The position numbers were made by a program, and so were the translations under genes. A model generated the notes under the pieces. The model saw nothing but the letters and a program-made list of their open reading frames with translations. It had not been told where the DNA came from and did not search any database. 64,000 nucleotides of DNA from Variovorax sp. WS11. GTDB lineage: Bacteria; Pseudomonadota; Gammaproteobacteria; Burkholderiales; Burkholderiaceae_C. Below, piece by piece: positions 55,273-63,838 of this stretch. Position 1 is the first letter of the stretch, and every line of letters starts with the position of its first letter. The DNA lies in assembly GCF_010499245.1 (NCBI RefSeq), contig NZ_JAAGOW010000005.1:1178001-1242000 (forward strand), in the 5' to 3' direction.

Positions 55273-56451
55273 ATGAGCGCCACCCTGGCCGAGGTGCTGC
55301 ACACCTTCGGGCCGGCCTATCTGCGCCAGCACACGCTGAGCACGCCGCAGGCGCGTGCCTGGCGCGCCATCGTCGCTTGCCGCACACCGGTGCTGGGTGG
55401 TCAGTTGCAGCGCTGTGACCAGTGCGGCCAGGAGCAGCGGCTGTTCCACTCGTGTCGCAACCGGCACTGTCCGCAGTGCCAGAACGACGCCCGCGACGCC
55501 TGGCGCCAGGCCCAGCTTGCCGAGTTGCTGCCGGTACCGTACTGCCACCTGGTCTTCACGCTGCCGCACGCCCTCAACGCCCTGGCGCAGTTCCACGCGC
55601 GCTGGGTGTACCGCACGCTGATGCAATGCGCAGCGGCCACGCTCAGCGAGTTCGCCGCGAACCCGCGCTGGCTCGGTGCAACAGCTGCCTTCACCCTGGT
55701 GCTGCATACCTGGACGCAGGACCTGCGCCGCCACATCCATGTGCACGCGCTGATGGCCTGCGGTGGGTTGGACGGCGATGGCCTGTGGTGTGCACCCAAG
55801 CGTAGCCCGACGTTCCTGTTCCCGGTGCATGCGCTGTCACGCGTGTTCAGAGGCAAGTTCGTCGACGCGCTGCGCCGCGCGAGTCAGGCCGGCGAGTTGC
55901 CCCGCGATCCGGCCAACACGCCGGCGATGCGCCAGGCACGGCTGGCCGAGCTCAAGCGTCACGACTGGGTGGTGTATGCCAAGACGCCGCTCACTGGCCC
56001 CGAGACGGTGTTGGACTACCTGTCGCGCTACACGCACCGCGTGGCAGTCTCCAACGAGCGCATCGTCGGCATCGATGCCAACGGGGTGCGACTGCGCGTA
56101 CGCGCCGACGATCATGGCGGCAAGCGAACGGTCCTCATCGACGGGCCGACCTTCATCGCTCGCTTCCTGCAGCATGTGCTGCCGCCGGGGTTCAAGCGCA
56201 TCCGCCACTACGGGTTGCTGAGCCCGGCCGTCAAGGCCGAGCGGCTCGCGCAGGCCCGCTTGGCGCTGTCGATGCCCGCGGCCAATGCCCAGGCTCGAGA
56301 GGACGCCGCCACGTTCCTGCAGCGCGTCACGGGCATCGAAGTCTCGTGCTGCCCGCACTGCCGCTTGGGGCACTGGCGTACCGTGCAGGTGTTGCCACCA
56401 CAGCGCGGCTGCGCTGCACCGCAAGCCGTTGCATGCCGGGGTCCGCCGTGA
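55273..56451 (+). CDS. IS91-family transposase (HUH, Y2)
   Basis: 392 residues. N-terminal zinc-binding domain RCDQCGQEQRLFHSCRNRHC then PQCQNDARDAW. The HUH-like metal motif is RRHIHVHALMACGGL, and the nucleophile region is DYLSRYTHRVAVSNERI. A C-terminal CCPHCRLGHWRTVQVLPPQR zinc ribbon closes the protein. Rolling-circle transposition of IS91 can mobilise adjacent DNA from one end. Intact. Confidence 0.95.
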   Translation: MSATLAEVLHTFGPAYLRQHTLSTPQARAWRAIVACRTPVLGGQLQRCDQCGQEQRLFHSCRNRHCPQCQNDARDAWRQAQLAELLPVPYCHLVFTLPHALNALAQFHARWVYRTLMQCAAATLSEFAANPRWLGATAAFTLVLHTWTQDLRRHIHVHALMACGGLDGDGLWCAPKRSPTFLFPVHALSRVFRGKFVDALRRASQAGELPRDPANTPAMRQARLAELKRHDWVVYAKTPLTGPETVLDYLSRYTHRVAVSNERIVGIDANGVRLRVRADDHGGKRTVLIDGPTFIARFLQHVLPPGFKRIRHYGLLSPAVKAERLAQARLALSMPAANAQAREDAATFLQRVTGIEVSCCPHCRLGHWRTVQVLPPQRGCAAPQAVACRGPP

Positions 56452-56798
56452 TACCCGGCCGGCGCATCACCGTCCAAGAACTTGTCCACCGACATCGCGA
56501 CGGCGGTGCGGATCGTCCCGACGTGTGTGACCGAACCATCGCTATGCTGCGAACGACCCATCGCTTGCGCCTCGACCGCCCAACGGCCGTCACCAGTCGC
56601 CGCCTGAGCACCCACGCTCACCCCTCCACACCCCGCACGTACTACCGTCACCGCGTCTGAACCTTACATTCCCCAACAGCCCCGCACGCCATCGCCGAGC
56701 GGCGGTTCAGTCCATCGACGTTTATCTGCCGCCGCAACACCAGCGCGCTCGATCAGCGTCGGCACGGCGTCAGATAAATGCTCTCCGGTAGCCGGCGA

Positions 56799-57146
56799 CT
56801 ACTGCCGATACTTCTTCGGGATAGGGTGCGTTCGGCAGTCGAATGGTCCGTCCGCGCCGCTACCGCGAATGCGGGTTTCGAAGTACTGCCGCTTCGAACT
56901 GGCCGTTTGGAGACCTTGCACTGTCGCGGCGTCGATTTCGCAGTAATGGTAGTAGGTCGTCTTGAGCTGAATGACCATGTACCGCTCTGCTTTGTCGTAG
57001 CAAATCCGCGAAATATCACCGCTCTCCTTAACGTCTGCACATGCGAAGGCGTCAAGTGCGACGCCGCCGTGATACTTGACTTGAACGGTTTCCGCCGTGG
57101 CGACTTGGCATATCAAAACAAGCGCCGAAAAGAAGATGAATCTCAA
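56799..57146 (-). CDS. Exported KTSC-domain protein
   Basis: 115 residues from a TTG preceded by a strong GGAGGT. Signal peptide RFIFFSALVLICQVATA, cleavage after TAE-like site. The mature part has VKYHGGVALDAFACADVKES and a C-terminal KTSC block: ERYMVIQLKTTYYHYCEIDA, then ASSKRQYFETRIRG. Cysteines are spaced as in secreted forms. Function of KTSC domains is not settled. Longer upstream ATG readings lack a ribosome-binding site. Its upstream region contains the end of an IS4 insertion. Confidence 0.75.
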   Translation of the reverse strand: MRFIFFSALVLICQVATAETVQVKYHGGVALDAFACADVKESGDISRICYDKAERYMVIQLKTTYYHYCEIDAATVQGLQTASSKRQYFETRIRGSGADGPFDCRTHPIPKKYRQ

Positions 57147-57254
57147 CGTGACCTCCAATTTTGTTCCTCGGCTCAAGCTTGCCGCGATGTCCCCCTCTGG
57201 CTGCCCCCGTCATGGCGGAGCGCCTGAGCCAAGCGCTTGTCGATTAAACAAAAG

Positions 57255-57277
57255 AAGGCCCGTACGAAACGGGCCTT
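57255..57277 (-). terminator. Rho-independent terminator at an IS4 insertion point
   Basis: AAGGCCCGT (57255-57263), loop ACGAA, ACGGGCCTT (57269-57277); on the minus strand it is followed by a T-rich stretch. The IS4 target site CCTTAAGG overlaps the right arm, so the element is inserted at the base of the stem. It probably ended a gene now lying beyond the IS. Confidence 0.75.
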
Positions 57278-57281
57278 AAGG

Positions 57282-58805
57282 GGAATGGCACTTACTTTGG
57301 GCCGCTGAGCCTTCGGCGAGGCGTAAGTGCTTGATTGCAAAGGGAGGGTGGCTGACCCTGGATCGATAGGATGGTTGGTTACGAAGCATCCAAACCATCT
57401 CACCAAAGGCCAGCCAGCATGGATCGTAAAGCCCGAAGCGATTTGCATCAACGCCGCAGAGGCATTCAACGGCGGGCACGCACGACCGAGGCGGTGGAGT
57501 TCTTCAACATCCTGACGAGCCCGCAGTTGCTCGAGACGACCGAAGCGCTGCTGCCCGAGCATCGCGAGCGGCTGTATCCGCCGACGGTGACGCTGTCGAT
57601 GTTCATGCGCCAGACGCTGGAGGCCGATGGCTCATGCCAGAAGGCGGTCAATGGCTGGGCGGCGCAGCGCGCGGCCGACGGGTTGAGCGCGTGCAGCGTT
57701 CGCACGGGCGCGTATTGCAAGGCTCGCCAGCGCTTGCCCTTGGAGATGGTCACGGCGCTCACACAGCAAACGGGGCGCGAGCTGAGCGCAAAGGCGTTGG
57801 CGCCCTGGAAGTGGCGAGGCCGCGCGGTCAAGTTGGTGGACGGCACGGGCCTGTCGATGCCCGACACGCCCGAGAACCAGGCGGTGTATCCGCAGCCCAG
57901 CACGCAGGCACCGGGCGTGGGCTTCCCGCTGGCGCGGCTGGTGGCGGTGATCTGCCTGGCCACTGGAGCAGCCCTGGACGCGGCGATTGGCCCGTACAGC
58001 GGCAAGGGCAGCGGAGAACTCGCGCTGGTGCGCCGCCTGCTCGAAGGCTTTGGCGCGGGCGATGTGATGCTCGCCGACGCGCTGTACTGCAACTACTTCC
58101 TGATCGCCGCGCTGCTGGACAAGGGCGTGGACGTCGTGTTCGAGCAGCACGGAGCGCGGATCACGGACTTCCGCCGCGGCCAGCAGTTGGGCACGCGCGA
58201 TCACATCGTGTGCTGGCCCAGGCCGGCGCGTCCCGAGTGGATGACACACGAGCAGTACGCGCGCGTGCCCGAGGACATCATGCTGCGCGAAGCCAAGGTG
58301 GGCCACCAGGTGCTGGTCACCACGCTGCTGGAGCCTCGAGAGGTGAGCAAGAGTGATCTGTCGGCGCTCTACGCACGCCGCTGGAACGTCGAGCTGGACC
58401 TGCGAAACCTCAAGACCACCACGGGCATGGAGGTGCTGAGCTGCCAGACGCCGCAGATGAACGAGAAACAGATGTGGGTGCACCTGCTGGCCTACAACGT
58501 GATCCGGCTGCTGATGGCGCAGGCCGCTTGCAAGGCCGGCGTCGATCCGCGCGGCCTGAGCTTCAAACACACGGTGCAACTATGGACGGAGTGGACCACG
58601 CGCGGACTATGCGCCGCGAAGGACAACCAGCGGCTGTTCGCATTGATCGCTCAATCCAAAGTCGGCCACCGCCCAGGGCGCATCGAGCCGCGAATGCGAA
58701 AGCGACGGCCCAAACCGTACCCATGGCTGAAGACGCCGCGCGAGCAGGCCCGTCGACATGTGCAGCGACACGGTCACGCGTGCAGGCCAAAGTAAGTGCC
58801 ATTCG
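57282..58805. mobile_element. Complete IS4-family insertion sequence (1524 bp) with 8-bp target duplications
   Basis: Ends GGAATGGCACTTACTTTGG (left) and, as complement, CGAATGGCACTTACTTTGG (right). Flanks carry the palindromic 8-bp duplication CCTTAAGG at 57274-57281 and 58806-58813. One transposase gene, intact. Confidence 0.93.
57419..58795 (+). CDS. IS4-family transposase
   Basis: 458 residues from the ATG at 57419. First Asp in RAVKLVDGTGLSMPDTPENQ, second Asp in GDVMLADALYCNYFLIAALL, and the Glu/YREK motif in YARRWNVELDLRNLKTTTGM. It is a different IS4 subgroup from the transposase at 52.6-54.0 kb (DDE spacing and N-terminus differ). The stop lies 10 bp from the element end. Confidence 0.95.
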   Translation: MDRKARSDLHQRRRGIQRRARTTEAVEFFNILTSPQLLETTEALLPEHRERLYPPTVTLSMFMRQTLEADGSCQKAVNGWAAQRAADGLSACSVRTGAYCKARQRLPLEMVTALTQQTGRELSAKALAPWKWRGRAVKLVDGTGLSMPDTPENQAVYPQPSTQAPGVGFPLARLVAVICLATGAALDAAIGPYSGKGSGELALVRRLLEGFGAGDVMLADALYCNYFLIAALLDKGVDVVFEQHGARITDFRRGQQLGTRDHIVCWPRPARPEWMTHEQYARVPEDIMLREAKVGHQVLVTTLLEPREVSKSDLSALYARRWNVELDLRNLKTTTGMEVLSCQTPQMNEKQMWVHLLAYNVIRLLMAQAACKAGVDPRGLSFKHTVQLWTEWTTRGLCAAKDNQRLFALIAQSKVGHRPGRIEPRMRKRRPKPYPWLKTPREQARRHVQRHGHACRPK

Positions 58806-58995
58806 CCTTAAGGGGTTGGTCCTTGATGCCTACCCAGGGAGAAACCAAGCCCTCACGGTATTCCGATTGATGTCAATCACAAGTCGACTGAAGGTTCGTA
58901 TTGTTGGCACTATTTCACGAATTCGGCCTATTTGGAGACAAAACAAGTCGGGGCAAGGTCGAAGGACTGCTTCTGGCCGTCTGCCGAAGTTTGCC

Positions 58996-59529
58996 TCACG
59001 CCGGGTGCGGCTCAAATGAGCCCGTTCCCGAAGCAAAATACGGAGATAAGGCCGACGACTTGACCTGGCCGGTCAGTCCTCGCGCGAGAAACTGCGACAT
59101 GCTCAGTTTGAACCGTTCGGGCGAATCGCTGCGCGGCACAGTGACAACCTCCCATGCGCCGCTCTCGCCAACGGTGCTCCAGCAGAACACGTCTCCATCA
59201 TCGGAAGCTGCCCAGGGCAGAAGGCCGCCGGGCTCGAAAAAGAGCGGGAGCTCGAACTCGTTTGGGAAATTGGTCCGAAGTTCGCGCAGCGCCGATAGCT
59301 GGACGAATACTTGGTCCAGCAAGTTCACGTGTGGGTTCGAGCTGAAAGGATTGAAGACGGTCAGGAATCCGTTGATGGTCCCCGAGCCATAGTGGTCAAC
59401 GAACTGCATGTAGTCGGTGGGCAGCGGCCCGCCAAGCTTGGACGTCACGGTCCCCCATTTGGCCGCGGTGCCTTGCTCCCTTGGCTGGGCGGGGCGCGGG
59501 AGCAGACTGAAGAGTTCGTCGATGAGCAT
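58996..59529 (-). CDS. SMI1/KNR4 (SUKH-superfamily) protein
   Basis: 177 residues starting MLIDELFSLLPRPAQ. GPLPTDYMQFVDHYGSGTIN then GFLTVFNPFSSN and FFEPGGLLPWAASDDGDVFC is the SMI1/KNR4 pattern (P-x-D-Y/F then GGLxPWG-type loop). In bacteria the SUKH superfamily commonly supplies immunity proteins for polymorphic or contact-dependent toxins. No toxin gene is seen adjacent, so an orphan immunity role is inference. The open frame upstream of this ATG is not homologous. Confidence 0.85.
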   Translation of the reverse strand: MLIDELFSLLPRPAQPREQGTAAKWGTVTSKLGGPLPTDYMQFVDHYGSGTINGFLTVFNPFSSNPHVNLLDQVFVQLSALRELRTNFPNEFELPLFFEPGGLLPWAASDDGDVFCWSTVGESGAWEVVTVPRSDSPERFKLSMSQFLARGLTGQVKSSALSPYFASGTGSFEPHPA

Positions 59530-59654
59530 TGGATTGGAGGCGAGGCTCGTTTCTGACCAAGTTTGGGCCGAGGTCCTGAACGACTGGTGTTGGCCGGATT
59601 TTGCCTGTCGCTGGCGTTCTCCAACCAAGGCGCCAGGGGGCGCCACTTCATGCT

Positions 59655-59804
59655 TCGGTCTGTTCGGCCATCACCCGGCAAGATCCTGTCGCTGTCGTAC
59701 TGGCTTGACGAGAAGGCCAGGCGGCGCAGCATCAAGGAACACCGCCGCGCCAAAAGCGCGGGGCAGTTCGTCTTCGCCGACTCCCAGCTACTAGTCGGCG
59801 GTTC
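59655..59804 (+). pseudogene. Antibiotic biosynthesis monooxygenase-like remnant
   Basis: The plus strand reads GKILSLSYWLDEKARRRSIK then EHRRAKSAGQFVFADSQLLV. This is the SLSYWRDExxxxxWxxxxEHRxAQ block of small dimeric ABM proteins. No start or complete fold. A remnant only. Confidence 0.6.
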
Positions 59805-59879
59805 GTGTGCAACTGGTCTCAACGGTGGCGGGGCGAGGCGCCCGTCGTTTCGCGCCGGGCGCACACAGCTTGAGTTGCG

Positions 59880-60173
59880 TCAAAGGGGGCGAAAGCCTGG
59901 CGTGAAAAGGTTGTGGACCGGATAGATCTGCACTCGCGGCTCGCCCTGGATGCCGGCTTCCTTGGTGCCTGGCATCAGCCGTTTCTCGACGAACGTCTGA
60001 AAGTCCTCCGCCGACTGCCACAAGTCGGTGACCCGAATCCCTGTGTCGCTGAACGATGCGACATGAAACAAGCCACCCGCTGGCGCATTGCCTTCGAAGT
60101 TCACGATCTTCCTGACGGCCTCGTACTGCTCACGCGTGACGCCGTCCCACTCCATGTTCATCACTACTGCCAT
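59880..60173 (-). CDS. Small alpha+beta barrel protein (monooxygenase-like), unknown function
   Basis: 97 residues with a clear GGAGGTCGCT site before MAVVMNMEWDGVTREQYEAV. The pattern VRKIVNFEGNAPAGGLFHVA then SFSDTGIRVTDLWQSAEDFQ and FVEKRLMPGTKEAG is typical of a ferredoxin-like dimeric barrel, as in ABM/EthD proteins. No catalytic residue can be assigned. It is convergent with the monooxygenase-like remnant, so a former cluster of such genes is possible. Confidence 0.7.
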   Translation of the reverse strand: MAVVMNMEWDGVTREQYEAVRKIVNFEGNAPAGGLFHVASFSDTGIRVTDLWQSAEDFQTFVEKRLMPGTKEAGIQGEPRVQIYPVHNLFTPGFRPL

Positions 60174-60440
60174 AGCGACCTCCATTGAATCGGGTTGAAT
60201 CGGGCTTGAAGCCCAAGCAGTATACGGAGGGCTTGCTTGAAACGCTCAACTGGCGGTGCGCCGATGCTGGTGGCCACGGGCGCCAAGCCGGCGTGAGCCG
60301 TGGCACCGCGCTCCATTCCAGCACGGCATCGGCGGGTCGAAGCCGCGCGCAACCGTCGGCGCAAGGGCATCGTCTGCCAATTTCCGCGTGTTGGAACGAT
60401 CGCCGGGCCTTCTCTTGAGCCGATGGCTCGGCCGCAACCC

Positions 60441-62558
60441 TCAAGCGGTGCCGTCCGATGCTGCGAACTTGCCGGCCGGGCCAGAGAACCCCTTTGCCAG
60501 TTGCTCTCGCAGCGCTTCGACCGATCGCGCCGGTAGCTCACAGCTTCCATTCCGACACAGGTAGGCCTCGCCCGCAATCCGTCCTTCGAGCGGCGGCATC
60601 GATCCTGGCAAGCCACGGAAGAGTGTGACCAGTGGCGCGAACGCCGACTGCGCCGCCGCCCACAGGCGTTCGCTGCCTGGTCCCGCTGGGATCGCAAGTT
60701 CAGCCCCCTGCTCCGCCAGCAGCTGTGCATGCAGCAACGCCGATGCGGCCATCGGCGCTTCCTCCATCAATGCGCCGTGACCCTCGAGCGCAGCGCGGGC
60801 GATGTCGGCCCAGTCGTTCCGTTCAAAGGGGCCTGCCAGTCGCAGCAACAGCTCGCACGCCGCCGCAGTGCCCGAGGGAACTGCGCCGTCGAAGAGGTTC
60901 CGCGCCCGCATCGGCAGCTGGATTGACGCGCTGTCGAAGAAGCCTTCGACCGCATCATGGAAGCGCTCGACCATGCCGCCGCACAGGTCGAGCGCGGCGT
61001 TCAGCCACTCCAGCTCGCCGGTGGCTGCATGCAGTTCCAGGAGGCCGAGCCCGAGCTGCGCGTGGTCGGCCAGGTACCCCTCGTCTCGCAGCGTGCCGTC
61101 GCGCCAGGCGTGGTGGACCCGCCCGTCCCGGGCCATGGCGGCCAGCAGGAAGCGCGCGAGCTCTCGCGCAGCCTGCACGAAGTCGTCTCGCCCGAGCAGC
61201 CGCCCTCCTTCAGCGAATGCGCGCAGCGCCATGCCGTTCCAGTCGGCCAGCACCTTGTCGTCGGTAATCGGCCAGGCGCGCCGGGCACGCGCTGCGTAGA
61301 GGCGCTCGCGCACCGAGCGCTCCCAGAACGCGAAGGCCTCGGGTTCCAGATCGAGTTCGGCGCGTACGCCTTCCGGATCGCGGCGCTCGAGCACGTTCGT
61401 GCCGTGCTCCCAATTGCCTTGCTCCGACACGCCATGCAGACGCGCCGCGGCCTGTGCATCGGCGCCGAGCACGGCGCGGAACTCGGCCAGCGTCCAGACG
61501 TGGAATTTGCCCTCGACGCCCTCGGCGTCGGCGTCCTGCGCGCAAGCGAAGGCTGCCGGCGCAGCCGCTGGGTGCATCTCGCGCAACAGGTACGTCAATG
61601 TGCCCTCGGCGACATGGCGCAGCCGCTCTTCGCCGGTCAGCCTGAACGCGCCGGCGTACACGCGCGCGAGCTGGGCGTTGTCGTACAGCATCTTTTCGAA
61701 ATGCGGTACGTGCCAACGCTCATCGGTGGAGTAGCGAGCGAAGCCGCCACTGACGTGGTCATACATTCCGCCGGCGGCCATGTGTTGCAGCGTCGCAATG
61801 AGCATCGTGCGCGCGCTCCCGTCGCCGCTGGCCGCCAGCGCCAGCAGATACTGCAGCAGCGGAGTCTGCGGGAACTTGGGCGCGCTGCCGAAGCCGCCGT
61901 GCGTTTCGTCGAAGCGCAGGGCGATCTGGGCCACGGGTCGCCGGTGCACGTCATCGGCCGACGTACGGGCAGAGAGGGTCGTGCCGCGGCGCACGAGATC
62001 GAGCAGCGTTTGGGCCTCCCGCTCGATGTCACCCCGCCGGTGGACCCACGCCTCGCGCACGGCGGCGAGCACCTCGGAGAAGCTGGCGATTCCTTGGCGC
62101 GATCGCGGCGGGAAGTACGTGCCGCCGAAGAAGGCGCGAAGTTGCGGCGTGAGGAACATGTTCATCGGCCAGCCGCCGCGGCCCGTGAGCGCCTGCAGCG
62201 CGCTCGTGTAGACGTGGTCGACGTCGGGCAGTTCCTCGCGGTCGACCTTGATCGCGACGAAGGCATCGGCCAACTGGCGCGCCAGCCCGACATCCTCGAA
62301 GCTCTCGCGCTCCATCACATGGCACCAGTGGCAGGTGGCGTAGCCCACTGACAGCAAGATGGGCTTGTCCTCGGCGCGCGCCTTGGCGAACGCCTCCTCG
62401 CCCCATGGAAACCAGTCCACCGGGTTGTGCGCGTGCTGCAGCAGGTAGGGACTCGTCTCGCGCGCAAGGCGGTTGGCGCGGCAGTCCGCGGGTTGCGGAC
62501 TGCGAGGCGTTAGGGACAGCGGCCCCGGCGTCGGAGTCTGTCTGGGAACGTTCGCCAT
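60441..62558 (-). CDS. Thioredoxin-domain protein YyaL (DUF255, SPATA20-like)
   Basis: 705 residues. N-terminal thioredoxin-like domain: NPVDWFPWGEEAFAKARAED then ILLSVGYATCHWCHVMERES (CxxC) and FVAIKVDREELPDVDHVYTS. Residues about 200-700 form an (alpha/alpha)6-type glycoside-hydrolase-like barrel: GGMYDHVSGGFARYSTDERW and PHFEKMLYDNAQLARVY. The combination is the widespread YyaL/SPATA20 family, whose biochemical role is unclear. Full length and intact. No operon partner. Confidence 0.95.
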   Translation of the reverse strand: MANVPRQTPTPGPLSLTPRSPQPADCRANRLARETSPYLLQHAHNPVDWFPWGEEAFAKARAEDKPILLSVGYATCHWCHVMERESFEDVGLARQLADAFVAIKVDREELPDVDHVYTSALQALTGRGGWPMNMFLTPQLRAFFGGTYFPPRSRQGIASFSEVLAAVREAWVHRRGDIEREAQTLLDLVRRGTTLSARTSADDVHRRPVAQIALRFDETHGGFGSAPKFPQTPLLQYLLALAASGDGSARTMLIATLQHMAAGGMYDHVSGGFARYSTDERWHVPHFEKMLYDNAQLARVYAGAFRLTGEERLRHVAEGTLTYLLREMHPAAAPAAFACAQDADAEGVEGKFHVWTLAEFRAVLGADAQAAARLHGVSEQGNWEHGTNVLERRDPEGVRAELDLEPEAFAFWERSVRERLYAARARRAWPITDDKVLADWNGMALRAFAEGGRLLGRDDFVQAARELARFLLAAMARDGRVHHAWRDGTLRDEGYLADHAQLGLGLLELHAATGELEWLNAALDLCGGMVERFHDAVEGFFDSASIQLPMRARNLFDGAVPSGTAAACELLLRLAGPFERNDWADIARAALEGHGALMEEAPMAASALLHAQLLAEQGAELAIPAGPGSERLWAAAQSAFAPLVTLFRGLPGSMPPLEGRIAGEAYLCRNGSCELPARSVEALREQLAKGFSGPAGKFAASDGTA

Positions 62559-62967
62559 TGTTTTAGCCTATGCTTTATCGAGGCGCGGTCACGATCAAGG
62601 AAGGAAAGTACGCTACACCTCCATGGGAATGGCGGCGCCGACATCCACGACGCCGACAAGGTCGAAGCGGTGCTGCGCTATCACGAGCGCACCAACGCGG
62701 CCCGTACAGCCAGCGAAGTCGGCCACGATCGACTCGGCCGATGTCCGGGTCGGTGCCTCTTGAGAGTCTCGGCCACACATGCGCGTTGATGGTTCTGTGC
62801 GAAGGCGCTGCCATGGAACCCAGCATTGCATAGATTGTCTAAGCGTCAGCGCCGCAGTCGATGATGTCCATCTTGGCAAAGTCGCCGGCCCGCAAGAGGC
62901 ATCAGTCTTCCCGATACGCCATCAGAAACGACTGGGACGAACCACCGCCATCAGAAGGAAATGGATC
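62559..62967. other. Gene-free stretch
   Basis: About 400 bp upstream of yyaL (minus strand) and of the small membrane gene. Short protein-like readings (ADIHDADKVEAVLRYHERTN on plus) cannot be assigned. No palindrome or promoter stands out. Confidence 0.35.
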
Positions 62968-63291
62968 GTGCATGAGCTGACCTTCCACACTCTCCTGTAC
63001 CGCTACTTCTTCTTCGAGTGGCTCTTTCTGGACGTCACACAAGGCAGCCTCATCGAGCGCTCAGCGGCCTGGCGTCACAATCAATTTCAAGCTCACTGGC
63101 TTCCCATTTACATGCGACGCTGGCTGTGGTGCGCCGTGCTGTTGTACGGGTTGGGGGGGATTGTCGAAATCCTGATTGGCGCGCCGGCGGTATCGGCGCT
63201 GTTCTATGTGCCGAGTGCCTTGAGCGTGTCGGTGAATGCGGTGATCGCGGCAGCTTGGCTGGGGCTCAAGACCTTGTACGAACCTCTCTGA
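62968..63291 (+). CDS. Small membrane protein of unknown function
   Basis: 107 residues from GTG after AGAAGGAAATGGATC. Opens HELTFHTLLYRYFFFEWLFL and has two clear hydrophobic helices: WCAVLLYGLGGIVEILIGAP and SALSVSVNAVIAAAWLGLKT. No recognised family. The longer open reading upstream of the GTG lacks a plausible start and any homology. Confidence 0.7.
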   Translation: MHELTFHTLLYRYFFFEWLFLDVTQGSLIERSAAWRHNQFQAHWLPIYMRRWLWCAVLLYGLGGIVEILIGAPAVSALFYVPSALSVSVNAVIAAAWLGLKTLYEPL

Positions 63292-63450
63292 GATCGCGGC
63301 CCCGATCGAAGAATCAGAAGTTGTGGACTTTTTCGCCGTGATCCTGACCTGGCCGCTTTGGCGCTTCGGCCGTTTTTCGCCCGCCGCCTGGGCGATGCGA
63401 CCACGCGATTGTTTTCGACCCTTGCTCTCCTTCCACCTTCCTCTGGCGCG

Positions 63451-63590
63451 ATGTTCTCCGATATCGTTCAGCACTTGGCCAATGGGTTGGTGATGGGGAC
63501 GGTCGTGGCCCTGCCAACCCTGGGCCTGACGCTCATCTTCAGCGTGCTTGGGTTCATCAACTTCAGCGTGAGTATGCACGCCACCTGGAC
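63451..63590 (+). pseudogene. Branched-chain amino acid ABC permease (LivH-type) N-terminal fragment
   Basis: MFSDIVQHLANGLVMGTVVA then LPTLGLTLIFSVLGFINFS is the start of a LivH-type permease. After about 40 residues the homology ends and the frame runs into antisense of the next gene. The remaining 250 or so residues are absent. Confidence 0.65.
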
Positions 63591-63625
63591 GCCAAGGCGG
63601 CCCGGGCAGAAGAAGGCTCTGCAAG

Positions 63626-63838
63626 TCAGGCGTCGCTCCTTCGGCGACGACCGAACAGCAGCGTGGCCGCGAGCTGGATGGTGGTCAGCACGCCAACGGC
63701 CACCAGCGTCCACCCGATATTCTTGCGTCGCTCTGCGCTGAGCCCGTCGGAAAGCAGCAGGCCCACGCCTGCCCCCAAGGCGCCGCGGGTCCCGGCCAAC
63801 AAGGCGCGCTCGGGCAAATGAATTTCAGTTGTGAACAC
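63626..63838 (-). CDS. Small hydrophobic membrane protein
   Basis: About 70 residues from a GTG at 63838: FTTEIHLPERALLAGTRGAL then GAGVGLLLSDGLSAERRKNI and GWTLVAVGVLTTIQLAATLL. The LPERALLAGTRG and two short hydrophobic stretches match a small conserved membrane family in Burkholderiales; role unknown. The frame is open further upstream to the window edge, so the start is uncertain. Confidence 0.5.
   Translation of the reverse strand: MFTTEIHLPERALLAGTRGALGAGVGLLLSDGLSAERRKNIGWTLVAVGVLTTIQLAATLLFGRRRRSDA

Larger units (their letters stand above)
54190..56650. mobile_element. IS91-family element with its own integrase gene, boundaries approximate
   Basis: Integrase then HUH transposase on the same strand 12 bp apart, the arrangement of the larger IS91-like elements. 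A perfect hairpin GGGGAA-TG-TTCCCC lies at 54309-54322, before the integrase. The stretch 56452-56798 after the transposase holds no gene and may contain the terminal sequence. IS91 elements have no inverted repeats or target duplications, so ends cannot be fixed by eye. Confidence 0.5.

Noticed and set aside
57173..57562. Minus-strand open frame near the IS4 left end
   Set aside because: Antisense of the IS4 transposase start and element end; no homology.
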